Assembly: GCA_003161835.1 (NCBI GenBank)
Contig: PMNO01000501.1
Coordinates: forward strand, 1 to 5,717
Origin: Myxococcales bacterium
GTDB taxonomy: Bacteria; Myxococcota_A; Polyangia; Fen-1088
Length of the DNA: 5,717 bases
Direction of reading: 5' to 3'
The position numbers were made by a program, and so were the translations under genes. The stretch's first letter is position 1; each line of letters starts with the position of its first letter. Below the pieces are notes generated by a model that was not told where the DNA came from, made no database searches, and was given only the letters and a program-made list of their open reading frames with translations. Shown here in pieces: positions 1-5,609 of this stretch.

Positions 1-1092
1 CTGGTGCCACTGAACGCCAGCCTGGAGATCACGCTGGCCTGCAATATCCGCTGTGTTCATTGTTACAACTTCGACCGTGACCAGCCGCTGCGGCCCCCGG
101 TTGCCGCGCCCGACGGAGCGCCCGGATCGGTGCCGGTTTCCGCGTGCGCCACCGAGCGGCCAGAGCTGTCGACGGACGAGCTCCTGCGTGTGATGGATGA
201 TCTGCGCGCGGCCGGCTGCCTGTTCCTCTCCTTGACGGGCGGCGAGGTGCTGTCCCATCCGGATCTGTTCGCGTTCCTGGATCGCGCCCGCGACCTGAAC
301 CTGGCGGTCCAGCTCTTGACCAACGGTACCCTGCTTCGGCCGGGCATCGCCAAGCGCCTGGCCTCCTACGCCAACTTGCTGGGAGTGAGCGTGAGTCTCT
401 ACGGTGCGTCGTCCGCGGTTCACGACGGCATCACGCAGGTCAAGGGCTCGTTCGCGCGCACCTGGGCCGGCGTGGAACGGCTGCGCGCGGCGGGCGTGGT
501 CGTGCGCCTGAAATTCATCGTCATGCGCCAGAACGCCCACGAGACAAAAGCCATGATCGAGAGCGCTTCGGAGCGCGCGTTTCCGTACATGGTCGATATG
601 ACCATCACCGCACGACACGACGGCACGTCGGGCAGCCTCGATGCCCGGGTGGATCGCGCGCAGCTGGACGCGCTTTGCCGCGGTCCCTTGCGTGAGCTAC
701 TGCCCGGGGGCCGGCGTCCGCCGCCTCCGGCCGCCGAATTCAATTGCAACTGCGCCCGGGGCAACTGCGCGGTTTCGGCGCGGGGCGAGGTGTACCCCTG
801 CATCTCCGTACCCTGGTCGGCGGGCAATGTCCGCGACCGGTCATTCGCCGAGATCTGGCGGGATTCGCCGGTCTTCAATCGCATCCGGGGATTGACGCTG
901 GTGGATTTTCCCCAGTGCGCGCCCTGCCCTGACCGCGGCTACTGTTCGCACGATCGGGGGGCGGCGTTCAACGCCACCGGCGACTACACCGGGGCCGATC
1001 CCTTCGTGTGCGCGACGGCGAAGCTCGCGCACGAAGTGGCGACCGGCGAGGAAGGTGTTGTTCCGAGCGCGGCTTCCGTTTCCGCTGGGTGA
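1..1092 (+). CDS. Radical SAM/SPASM domain protein (5' end probably outside window)
   Basis: This is a probable peptide- or cofactor-modifying radical SAM enzyme of the cytoplasm. Numbering from the GTG at 4 (362 residues), the SAM-binding 4Fe-4S motif CxxxCxxC is C13, C17, C20, followed by an aromatic residue. The SAM-contacting TGGE motif is at 78-81, and a TIM-barrel-like core runs to about residue 205. The C-terminal part is a SPASM domain with auxiliary cluster cysteines: C255, then GEVYPC ending at C266, then C305xxC308x5C314, and C336. C248 and C250 are further cysteines. A Pro/Ala-rich stretch at about 27-56 separates the first cluster from the core and looks like an insertion. The frame is open to base 1 and the SAM motif comes unusually soon after the GTG, so the true start is probably upstream. 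The family includes PqqE-like and RiPP-maturing enzymes. No precursor peptide or PqqD-like partner is visible, so the substrate is unknown. The family call is firm and the function open. Confidence 0.9.
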   Translation: MVPLNASLEITLACNIRCVHCYNFDRDQPLRPPVAAPDGAPGSVPVSACATERPELSTDELLRVMDDLRAAGCLFLSLTGGEVLSHPDLFAFLDRARDLNLAVQLLTNGTLLRPGIAKRLASYANLLGVSVSLYGASSAVHDGITQVKGSFARTWAGVERLRAAGVVVRLKFIVMRQNAHETKAMIESASERAFPYMVDMTITARHDGTSGSLDARVDRAQLDALCRGPLRELLPGGRRPPPPAAEFNCNCARGNCAVSARGEVYPCISVPWSAGNVRDRSFAEIWRDSPVFNRIRGLTLVDFPQCAPCPDRGYCSHDRGAAFNATGDYTGADPFVCATAKLAHEVATGEEGVVPSAASVSAG

Positions 1093-1114
1093 CCGCCTCC
1101 GGGGGCACGGCCGA

Positions 1115-3010
1115 CTAATCGCCGCGCGCCGCGGGCAGTCCGGCCCAACGCGCGACCTGCCCCCGTAGGACGGCCAGGCTCACGGCGCCGCTGCCCAGAA
1201 CGACGTCATGAAAGGCAGCCAGCTCGAAGGCCGGCCCCATTTGCCGCCGCGCCTCGGCGCGGAGCCGGAGAAGCTCCATTTCTCCAAGCTTGTAAGCCAG
1301 CGCCTGCCCCGGCCATCCGATGTAGCGGTCGACCTCATTTTCGATGTTGCTGGCCGCGATGGTCGTGTTGGCGGTGAGGAAACGCACCGCCATGGAACGG
1401 CTCCAGCCCAGGGCGTGAATTCCCGTGTCCACGACCAGCCGCGCGGCCCGCCACGCCTCCAGACTGAGTCGGCCCATGCGTGCGAGCGGCGAGCTGTAGA
1501 GGCCCAGCTCGTCGGCGAGGCCCTCGGCGTACAGACCCCACCCTTCGACGAACGCGGTGACGCCCAGGTGCTTGCGAAATTCCGGGACGTCGGTCAGCTC
1601 TTGCGCGAGCGTGATCTGGACGTGGTGGCCGGGCACGGCCTCGTGAAAGGCCAGCGATTCGGATTCATAGCGCGGCCGCAACCCCGGTTCGAAGGTGTTG
1701 ACGTAGTAGGTGCCCGGTCGGGAGCCGTCGATGGCGGGCTGCCGGTAGTAGGCGATGGGGGCGTCTTGCTCCTCGTGACGCTCGATGCGCTTCACCTCGC
1801 AGCGCGCGCGGGGTAGGCGTTTCACGAAACGAGGCAGCGCCGCTTGCGCGCGCGCCAGGGCTTCGCGGGCGGATCTCTCGATCTCCTCGCGGGTCGAGAA
1901 GAACATCGCGGGGTCTTTCGGCTCTCCCCGCAGCCGTCTCTGAATTTCCGTGAAATTCGCGGTTCCTACCGCCGCTGGTCCCAGCTCCTGCATCCGGGCG
2001 CGGATGCGGCGCAGCTCGTCCAACCCGACCTGATGCACGGCCAAGGGGTCAATCGCCAGCGAGGTGTGGACCCGCGCGAGGGACGCATAGCAAGCCGCTC
2101 CGCCAGCGACGTTGAGGATGCCCACGGTGGCATCCCCCCGCGCGACGGGCAGGACGCGATCGCGCAGGGCTTCGCGATAGCGGTCGAAGGCGGGTCGGAT
2201 GCCGTTCGCGATCGCCGCCAGCAGGTCCAGCCGAAATTGATTCAGGTCCTCCGGCGGCCAATCGGGGCCTCGGACGCGACTCGGGGGCGCCGCCAGCGGC
2301 CATTCGCTGTCCGGCTTCGCCAGCAGCTCGTCGAGCTGTCTCACGACGCGAGCGACTTCGCTGCGCGCCGAAACCTTGCCCTGCGCCAGGCCACGCAGAA
2401 CGTTGTCAGTCCGTTGCCCCAAGGTGCGGGGCATGGCGCGCCAGCGCGCGATCAGGGCGCGTCCGTTCGCGGGCTTTTCCACGGACTGTAGTCCGGCCAG
2501 ATCTTGGTAAGCGACCTGGGGGCCGTCCCGGGGATCCACGGACCACTCCTCGAGGTGGCAATCGATGAACGCGAGATCGCCGTCAATTTGCTCCGCCAGG
2601 AGGGAGCGGGTCACCCGATCAGCGCCGGTCACGGCAGCTTCTGGCACTTCCGTCACCAGGCGCGTCCGTAAGGCATCGAGGAGTCGCCGTTCTGCGGCTC
2701 GAGCCTCCGGCGACTCATCGGGCATCCGGTCGTCGTAGCCGTGCGTTCCCAGCAAGGTGGCCTCGATGGGGTCGGCCGCCAGGTGGGCCTGCCAGTACTC
2801 AGAGGCCAGGCGCGCCAGCGCGGCATTCCCTGTTCCGGCGCCGGCCACCGCCGGGTCGTTCCGAACGTGCGCACCTTCGGCGCCTTCGGCGCCTTCGGAT
2901 CGGACGCCGCCGCCGAGACGACACGAAGCCAGGACCAGCGCGACCAGGAGGCGGGGCCGGACCTTGCCACCGCAGACAGGGGTTCGAGTATTGGAGCCGA
3001 GGTTGGGCAT
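1115..3010 (-). CDS. DUF885 family metallopeptidase-like lipoprotein
   Basis: This 631-residue protein belongs to the DUF885 family (PF05960), uncharacterised proteins with metallopeptidase-like zinc motifs. The N-terminus has a basic stretch, a hydrophobic run and a lipobox LASC at 27-30, so C30 is the likely lipidation site. The protein would then be anchored in the envelope by signal peptidase II processing. A low-complexity Glu-Gly-Ala linker (38-47) follows. The conserved C-terminal half carries HEAVPGHH at 456-463 (an HExxxGH-type metal site), EGWGLYAE at 489-496 (the glutamate a likely further ligand) and DRYIGWPGQALAYKLGE at 561-577, all hallmarks of the family. The length is normal for DUF885. 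The start is the ATG at 3010. No Shine-Dalgarno precedes it, but it places the signal peptide correctly. The gene converges on the radical SAM gene with 22 bp between stops and diverges from the DUF402 gene. A peptidase role is likely from the motifs; the substrate is unknown. Confidence 0.93.
   Translation of the reverse strand: MPNLGSNTRTPVCGGKVRPRLLVALVLASCRLGGGVRSEGAEGAEGAHVRNDPAVAGAGTGNAALARLASEYWQAHLAADPIEATLLGTHGYDDRMPDESPEARAAERRLLDALRTRLVTEVPEAAVTGADRVTRSLLAEQIDGDLAFIDCHLEEWSVDPRDGPQVAYQDLAGLQSVEKPANGRALIARWRAMPRTLGQRTDNVLRGLAQGKVSARSEVARVVRQLDELLAKPDSEWPLAAPPSRVRGPDWPPEDLNQFRLDLLAAIANGIRPAFDRYREALRDRVLPVARGDATVGILNVAGGAACYASLARVHTSLAIDPLAVHQVGLDELRRIRARMQELGPAAVGTANFTEIQRRLRGEPKDPAMFFSTREEIERSAREALARAQAALPRFVKRLPRARCEVKRIERHEEQDAPIAYYRQPAIDGSRPGTYYVNTFEPGLRPRYESESLAFHEAVPGHHVQITLAQELTDVPEFRKHLGVTAFVEGWGLYAEGLADELGLYSSPLARMGRLSLEAWRAARLVVDTGIHALGWSRSMAVRFLTANTTIAASNIENEVDRYIGWPGQALAYKLGEMELLRLRAEARRQMGPAFELAAFHDVVLGSGAVSLAVLRGQVARWAGLPAARGD
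2874..2898. repeat. 9-bp tandem repeat (2.8 copies) in the lipoprotein linker
   Basis: The unit CCTTCGGCG occurs at 2874-2882 and 2883-2891, with seven bases of a third copy at 2892-2898. On the minus strand it encodes the Glu-Gly-Ala triplets just after the lipidated cysteine of the DUF885 protein. The period is a multiple of three, so copy-number changes would lengthen or shorten the linker without breaking the frame. Confidence 0.85.
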
Positions 3011-3059
3011 GGTTGGGCTGTATCTACACGAACGGCCCTTCCAGGGAGAGATGCCCGGT

Positions 3060-3065
3060 TAGACT
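3060..3065 (+). promoter_or_regulatory. Candidate -10 element for the DUF402-dtd operon
   Basis: TAGACT (4 of 6 matches to TATAAT, fits TANNNT) ends 6 bases before the GTG at 3072. That would put transcription start on or beside the start codon, giving a leaderless mRNA. No TTGACA-like -35 is seen at normal spacing. The only purine-rich stretch, AGGGAGAG at 3043-3050, lies too far upstream to act as Shine-Dalgarno for this GTG. The hexamer overlaps the in-frame TAG at 3060-3062. This is an inference from position and composition only. Confidence 0.25.
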
Positions 3066-3071
3066 CCGGGA

Positions 3072-3614
3072 GTGCACCTCCCCCAAGCGGTTTCCCTGCC
3101 TCGCATCGTCGAGCTGAAACGGACCCTGGCCGGCCGGCGCAAAGAGTTCGAGTGCGCGGTCCTTCATCAAGCCGATGACCACATCGTCGTCCTCTTCGTC
3201 GCGCCGGAGGCGATGCATGTTCACGGGGTCGATCTGCCCGCCGGCACTGTGACGCTTGGCCATTTTTGGACCGAGCGACCGTACAACGTCTATCACTGGC
3301 TGGACCAGGCGACCGGAGCCACGATTGGGCACTACATCAACCTCTCGGCCGAGACCAGGCTGTCCGGCCGGGTGCTGGAGTGGCTGGATCTCATCGTGGA
3401 TATTCTGGTGCTGCCGCACGCGGCGATCGCGGTGCTGGACGAGGACGAGATCCCCGCCACCGCCGATTCGACGTTGAGGCAGCGGATCGCCGACGCCAAG
3501 GAGATCGTCGTGCGCGCCCTCCCGGTCCTGATCCCGGAATTGGAACGCTACCGTATCAACCTGTGGCCGCTCGCGCGCGGCGCTTTTGCGTCGGCAAGCG
3601 CTGCCCTGCGATGA
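3072..3614 (+). CDS. DUF402 domain protein (FomD/Ntdp-like nucleotide phosphohydrolase fold)
   Basis: This 180-residue protein belongs to the DUF402 family (PF04167). Characterised members include the nucleoside di-/triphosphatase Ntdp of Gram-positive bacteria and FomD of fosfomycin biosynthesis, both metal-dependent phosphohydrolases. The family signatures are all present: FW at 65-66 followed by the NVYHW segment at 72-76, YIN at 88-90, the acidic WLDLIVD segment with D106 and D110, and DEDE at 123-126. The acidic residues are the likely metal ligands. The C-terminal helix ends in an Ala/Ser-rich tail. The GTG at 3072 is the first possible start, because an in-frame TAG lies at 3060-3062 and no other ATG/GTG/TTG occurs before the conserved domain. 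The stop overlaps the ATG of dtd (ATGA), so the two are co-transcribed and probably translationally coupled. Nearby fosfomycin genes are absent, so a housekeeping nucleotide-hydrolysis role is more likely than FomD's. The substrate is not determined by the sequence. Confidence 0.88.
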   Translation: MHLPQAVSLPRIVELKRTLAGRRKEFECAVLHQADDHIVVLFVAPEAMHVHGVDLPAGTVTLGHFWTERPYNVYHWLDQATGATIGHYINLSAETRLSGRVLEWLDLIVDILVLPHAAIAVLDEDEIPATADSTLRQRIADAKEIVVRALPVLIPELERYRINLWPLARGAFASASAALR

Positions 3615-4111
3615 AGACCGTGGTCCAGCGGGTCACCCGGACCGCGGTCCGGGTCAATGGCGAGACAATCGCGGAAATTGGGCGTGGCCTGCTCCTGCTG
3701 ATCGGAGTCGAACGGGGTGACACCGATGCCGACGCCGAGACGACAGCCCGAAAAATCGCCTCGCTGCGGGTCTTTCCGGGGCGGACACCCTTCGATCAAA
3801 CCGTCGCCGCGGCGGGGGGTGAGTGCCTGGTGGTCAGCCAGTTCACGTTGGCGGCGTCGCTATCGAAGGGCAACCGTCCCAGCTTCGAACCGGCCGAAGA
3901 GCCCGCGCGCGCCGAAGCGCTCTATGCGCGTGTCGTTGACCAACTCGGGCAAGAGGGGCTGGTCGTGCGCACCGGACGATTCGGAGCCGACATGCAAGTC
4001 GAGCTGGTCAACGACGGACCGGTGACCTTCCTGGTCTTCACCCATGGCGGAGCTTTGGTCAAGACGCGCGCCGACCCCGGGGCCAACCCGGTGGCGAACC
4101 CAGCGGGCTGA
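3611..4111 (+). CDS. dtd: D-aminoacyl-tRNA deacylase
   Basis: Dtd hydrolyses D-aminoacyl-tRNAs, and also mischarged Gly-tRNA-Ala, in the cytoplasm, freeing the tRNA and keeping D-residues out of translation. The protein is 166 residues. It begins MKTVVQRV, typical of the family, and has the catalytic SQFTL motif at 76-80, the KGNRPSF segment at 86-92, and the Gly-cisPro motif NDGPVT at 134-139. The dimer partner's GP motif completes the chiral proofreading site. The usual GKMNxS stretch before the SQFTL strand is replaced by RTPFDQT (58-64), a variation in a less critical loop. The protein is about 20 residues longer than most relatives, with a C-terminal Pro/Ala/Asn-rich tail from about 146. 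The start is the ATG at 3611 inside the ATGA overlap with the DUF402 gene. The frame is open further upstream, but that part is antisense-like translation of the DUF402 gene and matches nothing. No separate Shine-Dalgarno is seen, which fits translational coupling. The stop lies 7 bp from the convergent gluQ stop. Confidence 0.96.
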   Translation: MKTVVQRVTRTAVRVNGETIAEIGRGLLLLIGVERGDTDADAETTARKIASLRVFPGRTPFDQTVAAAGGECLVVSQFTLAASLSKGNRPSFEPAEEPARAEALYARVVDQLGQEGLVVRTGRFGADMQVELVNDGPVTFLVFTHGGALVKTRADPGANPVANPAG

Positions 4112-4118
4112 GGGGCCG

Positions 4119-5096
4119 TCAATCCCAGACCGCGGGGTTCCGGTTCATGCGCGCCCAGATCTCCCGGCGGCTTCCGAATCCAGCCAACAGGGCTGTGGCC
4201 GACAGGGGCTGCCCCCCGCCGTCATGGAGGCCCGCCGACGCGGCCAGCCTGCCCACGATCACCCGCGGATCGACCTCGCGCTCCCGCAGATCCGCGATGG
4301 ACACCGGTCGCGTTCGCTTGGCCAGACGATCTCCGTGCCGCGTCAGCAGGAGGGGAACGTGCGCGAAGCGCGGCGGCGTCAAATCCAGCGCGCGATACAG
4401 GGAGATCTGCCGCGGCGTGGAGAGCACGAGATCCGTCCCCCGGACAACGTGATCAATCTTCATCGCGGCGTCGTCGACGACGACCGCCAGTTGATAGGCC
4501 GGGACACCGTCCGCTCGGCGCAGAACGAAGTCATCGACTCCCGCGGCGCCGAACGGCTCCAGCGGCCCCAGAATGTCGTCCGCAAAGCCAATACGCGCGG
4601 CGCGGCCGTGGAAGCGAATGGTTGGCAGCCGCCCCATGTCCCGCGCGCGCGCCTCCACCTGGGCAGCCGGCAGCGCGCGACAGGTTCCGGGATACCGGGG
4701 ACCTTCGTCATCCTCGACGTGGGGCGCGCTGGCGGCGCGGGCCACCTCGGACCGCGAGCAAGCGCACCCAAAGGCGCGGCCCGTCGCCAGCAAATGATCA
4801 ATCGCCGCGTCGTATCGGGCGCCGCGCGCGGTCTGACGGTAGGGACCATGAGGGCCCTCCTTGTCCGGCCCTTCGTCCCAGTCCAGGCCAAGCCAGCGCA
4901 GATCATCGAGCAAGGCAGCCTCGGCTTCGGGTAACACCCGGGCGCGGTCGAGGTCCTCCACCCGAACGACGAAGGTGCCGCCGCCCGCGCGCGCCGAGAG
5001 CCACGCCAACAAGGCCGTCCGCGCATTGCCGGCGTGCAGGCGTCCGGTCGGGCTCGGCGCGTAACGCCCGCGCGACCTGTCGATGGCGTCGCTCAA
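4119..5096 (-). CDS. gluQ: Glutamyl-Q tRNA(Asp) synthetase (GluQ-RS)
   Basis: GluQ-RS activates glutamate with ATP and attaches it to the queuosine base at position 34 of tRNA-Asp, without needing tRNA for activation. At 325 residues it has only the catalytic half of a GluRS and lacks the anticodon-binding domain, the family hallmark. Visible motifs: RYAPSPTGRL at 11-20 leading into HAGN at 21-24 (the HIGH signature), the zinc site C111xC113 with Y135xxxC139, RGTDL at 219-223 on the active-site strand, and RLAKR at 257-261 as the KMSKS equivalent, with Ala where Ser is often found. About 10 more residues separate the two zinc half-sites than I recall for E. coli YadB. The start is given as TTG at 5096, the only ATG/GTG/TTG codon in frame between the MAPEG stop and the conserved core. 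It has no clear Shine-Dalgarno. The gene lies 54 bp downstream of the MAPEG gene on the same strand. It implies the cell makes or salvages queuosine. Confidence 0.95.
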   Translation of the reverse strand: MSDAIDRSRGRYAPSPTGRLHAGNARTALLAWLSARAGGGTFVVRVEDLDRARVLPEAEAALLDDLRWLGLDWDEGPDKEGPHGPYRQTARGARYDAAIDHLLATGRAFGCACSRSEVARAASAPHVEDDEGPRYPGTCRALPAAQVEARARDMGRLPTIRFHGRAARIGFADDILGPLEPFGAAGVDDFVLRRADGVPAYQLAVVVDDAAMKIDHVVRGTDLVLSTPRQISLYRALDLTPPRFAHVPLLLTRHGDRLAKRTRPVSIADLREREVDPRVIVGRLAASAGLHDGGGQPLSATALLAGFGSRREIWARMNRNPAVWD

Positions 5097-5106
5097 TCGG
5101 TCGTCG

Positions 5107-5112
5107 ACTATA
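5107..5112 (-). promoter_or_regulatory. Candidate -10 element for gluQ
   Basis: On the minus strand TATAGT (5 of 6 matches to TATAAT) lies 10 bases before the TTG start of gluQ, in an otherwise GC-rich gap. No convincing -35 is present at 16-18 bp. If used, the transcript would start only a few bases before the TTG, which would fit the missing Shine-Dalgarno. It may equally be a chance AT-rich patch, with gluQ simply read through from apt and the MAPEG gene. Confidence 0.25.
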
Positions 5113-5129
5113 CGCCGAACCGGCCGAAC

Positions 5130-5151
5130 GCGGGCGTGACGAACCGCCCGC
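5130..5151. repeat. Inverted repeat (7-bp perfect stem, 8-nt loop) after the MAPEG stop
   Basis: GCGGGCG at 5130-5136 pairs perfectly with CGCCCGC at 5145-5151 around an 8-base loop. All pairs are G-C. The stem begins at the last base of the MAPEG TAG stop and occupies the gap before gluQ. No T tract follows on the minus strand, so it is not a standard intrinsic terminator. It could attenuate read-through, stabilise the upstream mRNA end, or be a chance product of GC-rich DNA. Confidence 0.5.
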
Positions 5152-5570
5152 TAGAGCACACGCGTCATGAACCGGATCCACAAGGCCACGAGCACGATGT
5201 TGCTCAACGCGAACGCAATCAGCCGGTGCATCACCCGATTGGAGGTGAGATGAATGGCGGAGTGGACCAGGCGCAGTCCCACGTAGGTCCAGGCCAGGAC
5301 CAGCACGCCCCGCTCTACATGGCCGGTCGCGTAGAACGCGATGCACGCGACGTAGAACAACACGGGCATCTCGAGCAGGTTCATCAGGTTGCGGTTTATC
5401 ACCGTCACGTCGGTCGGTACCGCGGGGCTCTCCCCCAGCGCAAAGGCGTTGCGTGAGACGCGCCCGGCCCGCACCGCGCGAATCCGCTGAAAACCGGTCA
5501 TGAACATGACCGCGCCGGTCCACAACGCCAGAACGCTCACGGGTGCAAAGATCTGCTCTGGGTTTCTCAC
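5151..5570 (-). CDS. MAPEG family membrane protein
   Basis: This small integral membrane protein belongs to the MAPEG family (PF01124). Its eukaryotic members handle glutathione and eicosanoids; most bacterial ones have no known substrate. From the GTG at 5570 it is 139 residues with four hydrophobic segments, roughly 7-27, 62-82, 86-107 and 118-135, the family topology. The family pattern shows in the loop and start of helix 2 (NRNLMNLLEMP, 59-69, with N61 and E67) and in RLVHSAIHL at 100-108. I chose GTG 5570 because GAGGAG at 5580-5585 lies 9 bases upstream, ideal for a Shine-Dalgarno. The alternative TTG at 5600 would add ten polar residues and lacks such a site. The gene follows the apt fragment by 39 bp and precedes gluQ, all on one strand, so an apt-MAPEG-gluQ operon is likely. 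Nothing in the context links it to glutathione, so activity as a transferase is not implied. Confidence 0.88.
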   Translation of the reverse strand: MRNPEQIFAPVSVLALWTGAVMFMTGFQRIRAVRAGRVSRNAFALGESPAVPTDVTVINRNLMNLLEMPVLFYVACIAFYATGHVERGVLVLAWTYVGLRLVHSAIHLTSNRVMHRLIAFALSNIVLVALWIRFMTRVL

Positions 5571-5579
5571 GGGGCTGGT

Positions 5580-5585
5580 CTCCTC
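5580..5585 (-). promoter_or_regulatory. Shine-Dalgarno for the MAPEG gene
   Basis: GAGGAG on the minus strand, followed by a 9-base spacer and GTG at 5570. It is the only clear ribosome binding site in the window and decides the start in favour of GTG 5570 over TTG 5600. Confidence 0.65.
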
Positions 5586-5609
5586 ACGGGGCGCCTCCAA
5601 GGCTCATCG

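Noticed and set aside
1093..1114. Terminator between the radical SAM and DUF885 genes
   Set aside because: The 22-bp gap has no stable hairpin and no T tract on either strand.
1208..2491. Plus-strand open frames of 202 and 215 codons (1208-1816, 1844-2491)
   Set aside because: Both are antisense to the DUF885 gene, with no domain and biased composition. They are GC-rich shadows.
3011..3026. TAGATA on the minus strand 10 bases before the DUF885 ATG as a -10 box
   Set aside because: Only 3 of 6 bases match TATAAT and no -35 is present, so it is too weak to list as a feature.
3051..3062. Three-codon mini-ORF ATG CCC GGT TAG after AGGGAG, as a possible leader peptide
   Set aside because: The spacing from AGGGAG to ATG is only about 2 bases, too tight for initiation, and such short ORFs arise easily by chance.
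3266..3610. Upstream extension of the dtd frame giving a 281-residue protein
   Set aside because: The extra 115 residues overlap the DUF402 gene in another frame and are Arg/Gly/Ala-rich nonsense. Family alignment places the Dtd start exactly at ATG 3611.
4044..4934. Long plus-strand open frame (296 codons) opposite gluQ
   Set aside because: It lies wholly antisense to the well-supported GluQ-RS gene and the end of dtd. Its translation is Arg/Pro/Gly-rich without recognisable motifs, as expected for antisense frames in GC-rich DNA.
4903..5523. Minus-strand open frame of 206 codons spanning MAPEG and gluQ
   Set aside because: It is in a different frame from both real genes and its translation is Arg/Gly/Ala-rich without motifs.
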